This document shows positions 25,328 through 33,390 of a stretch of 64,000 nt of DNA, piece by piece. The DNA is from Kitasatospora sp. MAA19 (lineage in GTDB: Bacteria > Actinomycetota > Actinomycetes > Streptomycetales > Streptomycetaceae), in the NCBI RefSeq assembly GCF_029894125.1, contig NZ_JARXYZ010000001.1, positions 583,952 to 647,951 on the forward strand. Reading direction: 5' to 3'. The translations under genes were made by a program, and so were the position numbers. Every line of letters starts with the position of its first letter. Within the stretch, counting starts at the first letter, position 1. Below the pieces are notes generated by a model, which was given only the letters and a program-made list of their open reading frames with translations, searched no databases and had not been told where the DNA came from.

Positions 25328-25825
25328 ATGGCGACCTCGGACGGCACGGTGGACGGGCCGGCGCGAACCCGGCCGGTGGACGGCGAAGCGGTGGCCCGCA
25401 GGCGGCCGCCGGTGTGGCGGGGGCAGGGGCCGACCGTGGCGGTGGTCGCGGTCGGCGGGGCGATCGGGGCGGTGGCGAGGTACGGGGCCGGGCTGGCCTG
25501 GGCGGACGGGCCGACGGCGTTCCCGTGGACGACGCTGCTGATCAACGTGGTCGGCTGTGCGGTGATCGGGGTCTTCCTGGTGGTGATCACCGAGGGGCGT
25601 CCGGCGCATCCGCTGCTGCGGCCGTTCTTCGGCACCGGGGTGCTGGGCGGCTTCACCACCTTCTCGACGTACGCGGTGGACATCCGGCGGCTGGTGGAGG
25701 CGGGGCGGCCCGGGATCGGGCTGGCGTACCTGGGCCTGACGCTGCTGGGCGCGCTCGGCGCGGTGTGGGCGGCGGCCGTCCTGACGCGGCGTCTGATCGG
25801 ACGCGGCGCCGGGGGTGCGCGGTGA
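25328..25825 (+). CDS. crcB: Fluoride channel CrcB/FluC, first copy
   Basis: A 165-residue fluoride channel. A roughly 35-residue cytoplasmic N-terminus is followed by four membrane spans. [11 protein letters not shown] and the conserved [13 protein letters not shown] with the pore Asn are visible, as is the [12 protein letters not shown] motif with the phenylalanine-box and sodium-site residues. FluC exports toxic fluoride passively. Its stop overlaps the next gene (GTGA). ATG 25328 is used; its ribosome site is poor, and GTG 25313 is an alternative. Confidence 0.95.
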   Translation: MATSDGTVDGPARTRPVDGEAVARRRPPVWRGQGPTVAVVAVGGAIGAVARYGAGLAWADGPTAFPWTTLLINVVGCAVIGVFLVVITEGRPAHPLLRPFFGTGVLGGFTTFSTYAVDIRRLVEAGRPGIGLAYLGLTLLGALGAVWAAAVLTRRLIGRGAGGAR

Positions 25826-26172
25826 GCCGGCTGAGCGGGCCGGCGCTGCGGCTGACCGTGCTGGTGGGGGAGAACGACCGTTGGCACCACAAGCCGCTGT
25901 ACAGCGAGATCGTGCACCGGGCGCGGGCGGCGGGGCTGGCCGGGGCGAGCGTGTTCCGGGGGATCGAGGGGTTCGGGGCGTCGTCGCTGGTGCACACGGC
26001 ACGGCTGCTGTCGCTGAGTGAGGACCTGCCGGTGGCGGTGGTGATCGTGGACGAGGAGGAGCGGGTGCGGGCGTTCCTGCCGCAGCTGGACGGGCTGGTG
26101 GCGGAGGGGCTGGTGCTGCTGGACCGCTGCGAGGTGGTCAGGTACGTGGGGCGGGAAGGGGCTTCGGGGTGA
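25822..26172 (+). CDS. DUF190 protein in the fluoride operon
   Basis: A 116-residue DUF190 protein, a ferredoxin-like fold related to PII-type regulators. Signatures include [29 protein letters not shown] and [19 protein letters not shown]. The GTG start overlaps the upstream crcB stop by four bases, and its own stop overlaps the next crcB, so the three genes are tightly coupled. Its PII-like fold suggests that it senses a small ligand and modulates the channel; this is inference. The family function is not established. Confidence 0.94.
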   Translation: MSRLSGPALRLTVLVGENDRWHHKPLYSEIVHRARAAGLAGASVFRGIEGFGASSLVHTARLLSLSEDLPVAVVIVDEEERVRAFLPQLDGLVAEGLVLLDRCEVVRYVGREGASG

Positions 26173-26543
26173 ACTGGCTGTTGGTGGTGGCGGGCGCGGT
26201 GGTCGGGGCGCCGCTGCGGTACCTGACCGACCGGGCGGTGCAGGCCCGGCACGACTCGGTGTTCCCCTGGGGGACGTTCACGGTGAACGTGGTCGGCAGC
26301 CTGGTGCTCGGCCTGGTGACCGGGGCGGTGGTGGCGGGTGCCGCGTCTGCGCAGGTCCAGGTGCTGCTGGGGACGGGGCTGTGCGGGGCGCTGACCACGT
26401 ACTCGACCTTCTCGTACGAGACGCTGCGGCTGGTCGAGACCGGGTCCGGGCGGTACGCGCTGGCGAACGTGGTGGGCAGCGTGGTGGCGGGGCTGGCCGC
26501 GGTGTACGCGGGGGCGGGGCTGGCCTCGGCGCTCTGGGGCTGA
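26169..26543 (+). CDS. crcB: Fluoride channel CrcB/FluC, second copy
   Basis: A 124-residue four-span FluC protein with [24 protein letters not shown] (pore Asn) and [15 protein letters not shown]. It starts at GTG 26169, overlapping the DUF190 stop by four bases. Paired crcB genes occur in many Gram-positive bacteria, where the two proteins may form a heterodimer in place of the dual-topology homodimer. The opposite charge and length of the two N-termini here is consistent with fixed opposite orientations. Confidence 0.95.
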   Translation: MNWLLVVAGAVVGAPLRYLTDRAVQARHDSVFPWGTFTVNVVGSLVLGLVTGAVVAGAASAQVQVLLGTGLCGALTTYSTFSYETLRLVETGSGRYALANVVGSVVAGLAAVYAGAGLASALWG

Positions 26544-26559
26544 GCCGGTCCGCTCGGGG

Positions 26560-26613
26560 CGCCTGGTCCGCCCGGTCCGCCTGGTCCGCCCGGTCCGCCC
26601 GGTCCGCCCGGGG
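26560..26613. repeat. Six 9-bp tandem repeats after crcB
   Basis: The unit CGCC(T/C)GGTC repeats five times, followed by one degenerate unit, between the second crcB and the lipoprotein gene. It is non-coding in this reading. Confidence 0.8.
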
Positions 26614-26778
26614 CGTCGGCGGGGGCGTCGACGGGCGTCGTGGGCGCGGGCACGGCCGGGGGCCCGGGCGCTTCCTGGCGCGCTGCCCGTGTCCCGTCGG
26701 GGCGGGCGCGCGTTGGGCACCGAAAAGCGGCCGCGCGAGCAGTGGGCGGCCCGGGTGGGGCGGTGGAGAGGAAGCTCG

Positions 26779-27516
26779 GTGGCTTCGGTGCGTACGGCTT
26801 CGGTGCGGGTGGCGGGACTTCGTACGGTTCGTCCGGCGGGGCCGCGGGCGGCGGGACTTCGGGCAGCGGGACTTCGGGCGGCGGCGGTGCTGGCGGTGGC
26901 CGGGCTGGGGCTGACGGGGTGCATGTCGGTCGGCCCGGGTGGGGCGGAGGAGCAGCACGGCGTGGCGCCGGTCGGACAGGTCGGTCCGGCGGGCAGGCCG
27001 GGGGCGACGGCCGGTCCGTCGGCCTCGCCGACCGGCGGGCACTCGGGTGGTGCGTCCGGGCGCCCGGAGCGTCCGGGGGGCGTGCAGGGCGAGAACGCGC
27101 CGAGTGGGGCGACGGCCACGGTGGCGGGCGAGGTGGTGCCCGGCGTGAACGGCGCGGCCGCCGGCGTGGTCCCGGTGCCGGGGGCGCCCGCCGTCGACGC
27201 CGCGCCGGGTGCCACCGGCGTGAACGACTCGGCAGGCGGCGTGAGCGCCAGCCCCGCGCCCCGGCAGGGCTCCGGTGCGTCGGCCGGTACCGGCGGTCAG
27301 GCGGGCACCGGAGGCGCCGGGGGTGCGGGCGGCACCGGTGACGGCCGCTCCGCCGGCGGAGCGGCGGGCACGCCGTCGGCCTCGCCGAGCAGCCACCCGT
27401 CGACCTCCCCCGAGCCCGGGCGCACCTCACCCGCCGCGACCGTCCCGCCGACCCCGGAGCCCTCGGCCGGTAGTTCCGGTTCCTCGGCCCCGAGCCCGCG
27501 GGCGGGTGGGCATTAG
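26779..27516 (+). CDS. Low-complexity secreted lipoprotein, hypothetical
   Basis: A 245-residue protein with a long lipoprotein signal: an Arg-rich n-region, a hydrophobic core AAAVLAVAGLGLTGC, and the lipobox LTGC with Cys48 as the lipid site. The mature part is almost all Gly, Ala, Ser, Pro and Thr, with no recognisable domain, so it may be a flexible wall-spanning stalk. GTG 26779 is chosen because GGAGAGGAAG precedes it at normal spacing; the open frame extends to 26689 without support. The function is unknown. Confidence 0.65.
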   Translation: MASVRTASVRVAGLRTVRPAGPRAAGLRAAGLRAAAVLAVAGLGLTGCMSVGPGGAEEQHGVAPVGQVGPAGRPGATAGPSASPTGGHSGGASGRPERPGGVQGENAPSGATATVAGEVVPGVNGAAAGVVPVPGAPAVDAAPGATGVNDSAGGVSASPAPRQGSGASAGTGGQAGTGGAGGAGGTGDGRSAGGAAGTPSASPSSHPSTSPEPGRTSPAATVPPTPEPSAGSSGSSAPSPRAGGH

Positions 27517-27533
27517 GGGGCTGGCCAGGGCAT

Positions 27534-27563
27534 TTGCCTCTGATCCCGAGGGTCCTCTATGGT
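27534..27563 (+). promoter_or_regulatory. Promoter of the DEAD-box helicase
   Basis: TTGCCT (27534-27539) and TATGGT (27558-27563) are 18 bp apart. The predicted leader is about 140 bases, long enough for post-transcriptional control such as cold induction, as known for related RNA helicases. Confidence 0.5.
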
Positions 27564-27711
27564 GGTAGATCGTTCGTTTGATTCATTTGACTGGCGCCCT
27601 ATTCCCATCTGGCGCCCTTGGCGCGTTCCGGCGATCCGTGGCTGACCGCATAGAGGCGGTTGTGAAACAGAACCCCGGACTTTGGCGCGTGCCACTTCCG
27701 GAAGGTTTTGC

Positions 27712-30060
27712 ATGTCTCTCGTTGACGACGCCCGCTTCGCCATGCCCGCGAGCGAGTCCGCCGCCGATGTCACCACCGAATCCACCCCCGACGCCGTCGA
27801 GGTCGAGCCGACCGACGCCGTCACCGAGACCGTCGAGGTCGAGGACGTCGACACCGACGCCGAGCTCGACGAGGCCGAGGCCGAGGCCGAGGACGCCGAG
27901 CCCACCATCACCTTCGGTGACCTGGGCCTGCACGACGACGTCGTGCGCGCGCTCGCCAAGCGTGGCGTCACCACCCCGTTCCCGATCCAGGCCGCGACCA
28001 TCCCGGACGCGCTGGCCGGCAAGGACGTCCTGGGCCGTGGCCGTACCGGCTCCGGCAAGACCCTCAGCTTCGGCCTGCCGCTGCTGACGCGCCTTGCCGA
28101 CGGCGAGCGCACCAAGCCCAAGCACCCGCGCGGCCTGATCCTCGTCCCGACCCGCGAGCTGGCCATGCAGGTGGCCGACGCCCTGGAGCCGTTCGGCTCG
28201 GTGCTCGGCCTCAAGCTGAAGGTCGTCTGCGGCGGCACCTCGATGTCGAACCAGATCTACGCGCTGGAGCGCGGCGTCGACATCCTGGTCGCCACCCCCG
28301 GCCGTCTGCGCGACCTGCTGAACCGCGGCAGCGCCAAGCTCGCCGACGTCAAGACCGTCGTGCTCGACGAGGCCGACCAGATGGCCGACATGGGCTTCCT
28401 GCCCGAGGTCACCGAGATCCTCGACCAGGTGCCGGCCGGCGGCCAGCGCCTGCTGTTCTCCGCCACCCTGGAGAACGAGATCGACACCCTGGTCAAGCGC
28501 TACCTGAAGAACCCGGTCACCCACGAGGTCGACCCGTCGGCCGGCGCGGTCACCACCATGACCCACCACATCCTCGTGGTGAAGCCCAAGGACAAGGCGC
28601 CGATCACCAACGCGATCGCCGCCCGCAAGGGCCGCACGATCATCTTCGTCCGCACCCAGATGGGCGCCGACCGCGTCGCCGAGCAGCTCATCGAGGCCGG
28701 CGTGAAGGCCGACGCGCTGCACGGCGGCATGACCCAGGGCGCCCGTACCCGCGTCCTCGGCGACTTCAAGGACGGCTACGTCAACGTCGTCGTCGCCACC
28801 GACGTCGCCGCCCGCGGCATCCACGTCGACGGCATCGACCTGGTCCTCAACGTGGACCCGGCCGGCGACCACAAGGACTACCTGCACCGCTCCGGCCGCA
28901 CCGCGCGGGCCGGCCGCTCCGGCGCCGTCGTCACCCTGGTGCTGCCGCACCAGCGCCGTGGCGTCTTCCGCCTGATGGAGGACGCGGGCGTCGACGCCTC
29001 GCGCCACATCCTCGACCACGCCTTCGACGCCGAGGTCGCCAAGATCACCGGCGCCCGTTCGCTCACCGAGGTGCAGGCCGAGAGCGCCGCCAACATCGCC
29101 GGTGCCGCCGAGCGCGAGCTCGCCGACATGACCCGCCAGCTGGAGCGCGCGCAGCGCCGCGCCACCGAGCTGCGCGACGAGGCCGACCGCCTCGCCGCCC
29201 GGGCCGCGCGCGAGCGGGCCGAGCTGGGCATCGAGGACGAGGCCCCGGCCGCCGAGGCGGGCGACGAGGACGCTGCGCAGGCTCCGGCCGCCGAGGCGAC
29301 GGCTCCGGCCGCCGCGCCGCAGGCCGAGGAGCGCACGCCGTCGTACCGCGAGGCGCGCACCGAGCGCCCGGCGTTCGGCCGGGACCGCGACCGGGACCGT
29401 GACGACCGTCGCTCCGGTGGTGGCTTCAACCGTGACCGTGACGACCGTCGTTCGGGTGGTTTCGACCGTGACCGTGACGACCGCCGTTCCGGTGGTGGCT
29501 TCAACCGTGACCGTGACGACCGTCGCTCCGGTGGTTTCGACCGTGACCGTGACGACCGCCGTTCCGGTGGTGGCTTCAACCGCGACCGTGACGACCGTCG
29601 CTCCGGTGGTGGCTTCAACCGCGATGACCGCGGTGGCGACCGTGGCGCCCGTTCGGGCGGTTTCGACCGTGACCGTGGCGGCTTCAACCGGGACCGTGAC
29701 GACCGTGGCGGCCGTTCCTTCGGTGACCGTCCGGCCCGTTCCGGTGGCTTCGACCGTGACCGCGGTGGCTTCAACCGGGACCGTGACGACCGTGGCGGCC
29801 GTTCCTTCGGTGACCGTCCGGCCCGTTCCTTCGGTGACCGCCCGTCCTTCGGCCGGGACCGCGACGAGCGCGGCGGCGGCAGCAGCAGCCGTCCGTTCGC
29901 GCGTCGTGACGACCACCGCTCCGGTGGCCGTCCGCAGGCCTCCGGTGGTGGCTTCAACCGCGATGACCGCGGTGGCGACCGTGGCGCCCGTTCGGGCGGT
30001 TTCGACCGCGACCGTGGCGGCTTCAACCGCGACGACCGCAAGCCGCGCTGGAAGAACTGA
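27712..30060 (+). CDS. DEAD-box RNA helicase with RGG-like repetitive tail
   Basis: A 782-residue RNA helicase. An acidic N-terminus (about residues 20-65) precedes the Q motif (PFPIQAATIPDAL). Walker A GRTGSGKT is at 110-117, then VLDEADQMADMGF, SAT and the C-terminal RTARAGRSG. Beyond residue 480 comes a helical Ala/Glu segment, and then about 230 residues of GGFNRDRDDRRSGG, GGFDRDRGG and SFGDRPARS repeats, resembling RNA-binding RGG tails that promote condensation. GGAAGG precedes the ATG. Likely roles are RNA unwinding in ribosome assembly or cold growth. The tail is built from DNA-level tandem repeats. Confidence 0.96.
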   Translation: MSLVDDARFAMPASESAADVTTESTPDAVEVEPTDAVTETVEVEDVDTDAELDEAEAEAEDAEPTITFGDLGLHDDVVRALAKRGVTTPFPIQAATIPDALAGKDVLGRGRTGSGKTLSFGLPLLTRLADGERTKPKHPRGLILVPTRELAMQVADALEPFGSVLGLKLKVVCGGTSMSNQIYALERGVDILVATPGRLRDLLNRGSAKLADVKTVVLDEADQMADMGFLPEVTEILDQVPAGGQRLLFSATLENEIDTLVKRYLKNPVTHEVDPSAGAVTTMTHHILVVKPKDKAPITNAIAARKGRTIIFVRTQMGADRVAEQLIEAGVKADALHGGMTQGARTRVLGDFKDGYVNVVVATDVAARGIHVDGIDLVLNVDPAGDHKDYLHRSGRTARAGRSGAVVTLVLPHQRRGVFRLMEDAGVDASRHILDHAFDAEVAKITGARSLTEVQAESAANIAGAAERELADMTRQLERAQRRATELRDEADRLAARAARERAELGIEDEAPAAEAGDEDAAQAPAAEATAPAAAPQAEERTPSYREARTERPAFGRDRDRDRDDRRSGGGFNRDRDDRRSGGFDRDRDDRRSGGGFNRDRDDRRSGGFDRDRDDRRSGGGFNRDRDDRRSGGGFNRDDRGGDRGARSGGFDRDRGGFNRDRDDRGGRSFGDRPARSGGFDRDRGGFNRDRDDRGGRSFGDRPARSFGDRPSFGRDRDERGGGSSSRPFARRDDHRSGGRPQASGGGFNRDDRGGDRGARSGGFDRDRGGFNRDDRKPRWKN
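29388..30050 (+). repeat. Tandem repeats encoding the helicase tail
   Basis: Repeats of about 33-69 bp built on CGTGACCGTGACGACCG and GGTGGCTTCAACCG recur through the 3' end of the helicase gene. Longer copies at about 29688-29760 and 29757-29830 are nearly identical. Copy number is likely to vary between strains by slippage or recombination, and assemblies may be wrong here. Confidence 0.8.
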
Positions 30061-30121
30061 CGCCGTACGGCCGGTGGGTGACCACCGGTAGCCGAGCACG
30101 GACGACGTAGCCGAGCACACA

Positions 30122-30158
30122 CGAAGGGCCCGCTCCATGGACTGGAGCGGGCCCTTCG
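30122..30158 (+). terminator. Helicase terminator
   Basis: A perfect 16-bp stem (30122-30137 with 30143-30158) and TGGAC loop, 61 bases after the stop. Confidence 0.8.
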
Positions 30159-30244
30159 CGTTCCCCCGATTCCCCCGAGGTGTTGTTCTGTGGTTGAGAA
30201 TAACCTGTGGCGCGCCACTACGGAAGTCCCGTAGCGTCCCGGAC

Positions 30245-31075
30245 ATGAGCAGCAGACTGCATGACGTGGCGCGGGTGAACGAGGAGATCGCCGAGCGGGG
30301 GAGCTACCGGGCAGCCGGCGGCGAACTCGTGCCGGTGGGGGAGCAGTTGGCGGCCGCCAGGGCCGGTACGGTGTCGTACGCGCCGAAGGCGCTGGACGCG
30401 CTGCTGCGGGCCGGGGACCCGGGGCCCGGGCCGCGCGGGCCGGTGGAGGTGACGGCCGAGGGGAGCATCGAGGCCGCCCGGCGCCTGGTCGAGGACGGGG
30501 CCGGCCCGGTCGGGGTGCTCAACTTCGCCTCCGCGCGCAACCCCGGCGGCGGCTACCTGCGCGGGGCCCGCGCCCAGGAGGAGGACCTGTGCCGCAGCGC
30601 GCTGCTGTACACCTGCCTGCTGGAGGCGCCGGACTACTACGAGGCGCATCGCGCCTCCACCGACCTCCGGTACAGCCACCGGGTGATCGTCTCGCCCGAC
30701 GTGCCGGTGGTCCGCGGCCGGGGCGGTGACCTGCTGGCGCGGCCGTACCCGGTCACCTTCCTGACCTCGCCCGCGCCCAACGCCGGTCAGCTGGAACGGC
30801 GTTCGGCCGACGTGGACGTCCGGGGCGTGCTCGCCGAGCGGGCCGTCCGGGTGCTCGCGGCGGCGGCCCGGCACGAGGTGCGCGCGCTGGTGCTCGGGGC
30901 CTGGGGCTGCGGGGTGTTCCGCAACGACCCCGGCCAGGTCGCCGAGGCCTTCGAGGGCGCGCTGGCCCGGTACGGGGCGGCCTTCGAGCGGGTGGTGTTC
31001 GCGGTGTGGGACCGCTCACCGGTCTCGGCGAACCGGGCCGCGTTCGAGGCGCGGTTCGGCGCGGCGGTGCGGTGA
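30245..31075 (+). CDS. Bacterial poly(ADP-ribose) glycohydrolase (TIGR02452 type)
   Basis: A 276-residue macrodomain enzyme of the TIGR02452 family, whose members hydrolyse poly(ADP-ribose). NFASARNPGGGYLRGARAQEEDLCR carries the PARG signature: GGG at residues 101-103 and QEE at 111-113, with the catalytic glutamate pair. LVLGAWGCGVFRNDP is the phosphate-binding macrodomain loop. Length and ends match the family. No ADP-ribosyltransferase or toxin is adjacent, so it is an orphan reversal enzyme here. It could act in DNA repair or phage defence, which is inference. Confidence 0.92.
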   Translation: MSSRLHDVARVNEEIAERGSYRAAGGELVPVGEQLAAARAGTVSYAPKALDALLRAGDPGPGPRGPVEVTAEGSIEAARRLVEDGAGPVGVLNFASARNPGGGYLRGARAQEEDLCRSALLYTCLLEAPDYYEAHRASTDLRYSHRVIVSPDVPVVRGRGGDLLARPYPVTFLTSPAPNAGQLERRSADVDVRGVLAERAVRVLAAAARHEVRALVLGAWGCGVFRNDPGQVAEAFEGALARYGAAFERVVFAVWDRSPVSANRAAFEARFGAAVR

Positions 31076-31080
31076 GATCG

Positions 31081-31190
31081 GCTCGGGCCGGTGGGTGAGG
31101 CCGGCGAGGCCTGCTCGGGCCGGTGAGTGAGGCCGGTGAGGTCGGCTCGGGCCGGTGGGTGAGGCCGCGGCGGGTGAGGCCGGCGAGCGG
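31081..31190. repeat. 32-bp direct repeats after the PARG gene
   Basis: Two complete units (31081-31112, 31113-31144) beginning GCTCGGGCCGGTG and a partial third, with a few substitutions. They fill the gap between the PARG gene and the convergent small membrane gene. Confidence 0.75.
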
Positions 31191-31212
31191 TCCGTCGGAG
31201 GGCCTGTGCCGG

Positions 31213-31548
31213 TTACCGCTTGCGGGCGGCCAGCGCCGTCGCGGCCGTCGAGGCCGCCGCGACCACACCGGTGACGGCGAAGACCGACGGCCAGGCGCCG
31301 ATCCTCTTCGCCAGCGGGTGCGAGCCGCCGAACGCCGCCACGTACAGGCCGGTCAGCGCCGCCGCGGTGGCCGCGCCCGAGCTGCGGTGCCACTGCGCGG
31401 CCGCCCCGGCACCGGCCACCGCCAGCACCGCGCCGCCCAGTTCGCGCCGGCCGCTCCAGCGCGCGACGCCGTAACCGCCGACCAGACCGCTCGCCGCGGT
31501 CAGCGCGGCGGGCGCGGCGGCCGAGAGCACGTTCGGGACCTTCGCCAT
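31213..31548 (-). CDS. Small multi-span membrane protein, hypothetical
   Basis: A 111-residue hydrophobic protein with about four helices: NVLSAAAPAALTAASGLVGGYGVA, ELGGAVLAVAGAGAAAQW, AATAAALTGLYVAAFGG and SVFAVTGVVAAASTAATALAA. It ends in the basic ARKR. The ATG follows GGAG at six bases; the in-frame GTG four codons earlier is less well placed. I do not recognise a family. It faces the PARG gene convergently. Confidence 0.7.
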   Translation of the reverse strand: MAKVPNVLSAAAPAALTAASGLVGGYGVARWSGRRELGGAVLAVAGAGAAAQWHRSSGAATAAALTGLYVAAFGGSHPLAKRIGAWPSVFAVTGVVAAASTAATALAARKR

Positions 31549-31657
31549 CGTCGACTCCACTCGTAGAGGTTGTCTCTCGATTTCCTGTTCCGGTCTCCGA
31601 CCCTAACCCGGCCGTCCGGCGCGGCCGACCGGGCCGCTACCGCCGGCAGGCAGGCCG

Positions 31658-32752
31658 CTACCGGAACGCCTGCTCCGCGCTCTGCGCCGGCGCCGTACGG
31701 GCCAGCCGCTGCGCGGCCTCCGCCGGGGTCAGCACCCGCTCCAGCCGCAGGTCGCCCGGGATCTCCTGGATGAACCGCCCGGCCGACCAACTGCGCTCGT
31801 ACGGCAGCGGGTCCAGCACCAGGGTGCGGACGCCGTCCACCACCGGGATGTCGCCGGGCGTCCCCTCGTTCCACAGCCACGACCCGTCCGGGGCGACCAG
31901 GTTGAACGCGCCGGTCGCGATCACCCGGCGGCCGTCCAGGACGGCGGTGCGGGCCAGCGCCACCACCTCCGGGTCCGGCCGGGTGCCCGGCAGGTGGCCG
32001 CCGCCGATCAGCACGTCGGCGAGCAGGGTGTGCAGTTGGAAGGTGTCGCCCAGCCCGTCCATGCGCAGCAGGTAACCGGTGCCGGTGGGGCGGTCCAGCA
32101 CCAGCAGTGGCTCGTCGTCGAGCATCAGCGCCAGCGACGCCAGGCCCTTGAAGTCGTGCTGCCCGCCCTCGTACCGGCCGAACAGCTCCAGCAGCACGTC
32201 CGTCACGCCCGAGGCGCGCGCCTCGCCGCGCACCGGCGCGTGCGCGTACACCGCCCAGGCGGCCCGCTGCCACAGGTGCAGCGTCCACCAGGCGACCACG
32301 GCCAGGTGCGCGTGCCAGGCGTCCAGGCGCGCCGGATCCGCGATCCGGTCGTGCGCCTCGACCGGATCATCCCCCTCCGGGTCGGGCAGCGGGCCGCCGC
32401 CGGTCTCCGCCCACCGCTGCACCAGGTGCTGCGCGCCGGTCAGCGCCCCGCGCAGGCCTGCCAGCACCGGGCCCGCGCAGGCGGCCGGGTCGGCGCCGTT
32501 CTCCACGCAGGCGCCCACGACCATCGCCAGGTGCGCCCGGGGGAACGGCGGGGCGTCCGGCAGCAGCGCGGCCAGCCGGGGGCCGGCCGCCGCCACCTCG
32601 GCCGGAGCGGCCGACCCGAACAGCCCGCCCACCAGGCCCAGCGCGGGGCCGAAGCGCTCGTCCTCCCCGGCGACGGCCACCGCCTCCAACGCGGCCACCG
32701 CCTCCAGGAGGGTGGGCTGCTGACGGTGCGGCGGAACGTGGTCGGAAGACAT
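31658..32752 (-). CDS. Conserved hypothetical protein, 364 residues
   Basis: A cytoplasmic-looking protein. An Ala-rich helical N-terminal half includes LLEAVAALEAVAVAGEDERFGPALGLVGGLFG and HAHLAVVAWWTLHLWQRAAWAVY. A more strand-rich C-terminal half includes DDEPLLVLDRPTGTGYLLRMDGLGDTFQLHTLLADVL. I cannot assign a family. The start is uncertain: ATG 32750-32752 gives MSSDHVPPH, and another ATG lies four codons upstream. Codon use and third-position GC are normal for the window. It diverges from a ricin-type lectin gene. Confidence 0.78.
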   Translation of the reverse strand: MSSDHVPPHRQQPTLLEAVAALEAVAVAGEDERFGPALGLVGGLFGSAAPAEVAAAGPRLAALLPDAPPFPRAHLAMVVGACVENGADPAACAGPVLAGLRGALTGAQHLVQRWAETGGGPLPDPEGDDPVEAHDRIADPARLDAWHAHLAVVAWWTLHLWQRAAWAVYAHAPVRGEARASGVTDVLLELFGRYEGGQHDFKGLASLALMLDDEPLLVLDRPTGTGYLLRMDGLGDTFQLHTLLADVLIGGGHLPGTRPDPEVVALARTAVLDGRRVIATGAFNLVAPDGSWLWNEGTPGDIPVVDGVRTLVLDPLPYERSWSAGRFIQEIPGDLRLERVLTPAEAAQRLARTAPAQSAEQAFR

Positions 32753-32901
32753 TCGCCGCAGCATAGGCGGGGGGCACGGGCGGGGTCGGCACCGGGTACC
32801 GCGTCGGCGGCGCCCCCCCCGCACCCTCGCCCCCCGCGCCGCCGTCCCCGCCGCCGCTTTCGGCCACGAGGCCTGTCGGTCCCCGGTGGCAGACTTCGAC
32901 C

Positions 32902-33351
32902 GTGACTGACACCGCGATCACCGACGGCCGCTACCTGATCCGCAACGTCGGCAGCTGCCTGCTGCTCGAAGTCGCCGACGGCAGCCGGCGCAGCGGCGCC
33001 CGCGTCCGCCAGGGCGCGGACGACGGCTCCGACGCCCAGCTCTGGCAGCTCACCGCCGTCCACCCGGGCGGCGCCCTCTGCCACCTGGAGAACGTCGCCA
33101 GCGGCAAGCGCCTCGACGTCGCGGGCGCCTCGCCCGACAACGGCGTCCCCATCCAGCAGTGGTCCGCCAACGCCTTCGGCGCCCAGGAGTGGCTGCTCGA
33201 AGCCCACGTGGACGACCCGGGCACCTACACCATCACCAGCTTCATCAGCGGCAAGCCCCTCACCGCCGCCGCACCGCCCGACCGCGCCGTCCACCAGTGG
33301 GAGGACACCGACTCCCCCACCCAGTGGTGGCGCTTCGAGCGCCGGGGATAG
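32902..33351 (+). CDS. Ricin-type beta-trefoil lectin domain protein
   Basis: A 149-residue single ricin-B (beta-trefoil) domain. The repeats GRYLIRNVGSCLLLEVADGS, YHLENVASGKRLDVAGAS and YTITSFISGKPLTA each lead to a Q-x-W-like site (AQLWQL, IQQWSA, VHQWED), the pattern that binds sugars. No signal peptide is seen, so it would be intracellular unless exported another way. The GTG start has no Shine-Dalgarno; CAGACT lies six bases before it, so the mRNA may be leaderless. The ligand is unknown. Confidence 0.85.
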   Translation: MTDTAITDGRYLIRNVGSCLLLEVADGSRRSGARVRQGADDGSDAQLWQLTAVHPGGALCHLENVASGKRLDVAGASPDNGVPIQQWSANAFGAQEWLLEAHVDDPGTYTITSFISGKPLTAAAPPDRAVHQWEDTDSPTQWWRFERRG

Positions 33352-33390
33352 GGGGCCGGGCAGGTCCGGGCAGGTCAGGTCAGGGCCGGG

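Noticed and set aside
27682..27711. An earlier start for the DEAD-box helicase (MARATSGRF)
   Set aside because: ATG 27712 has GGAAGG at proper spacing, while the earlier start codon has none.
29388..30050. Regular repeats that could be mistaken for a CRISPR array
   Set aside because: The units are in frame, continue the helicase protein, lack unique spacers and have no cas genes nearby.
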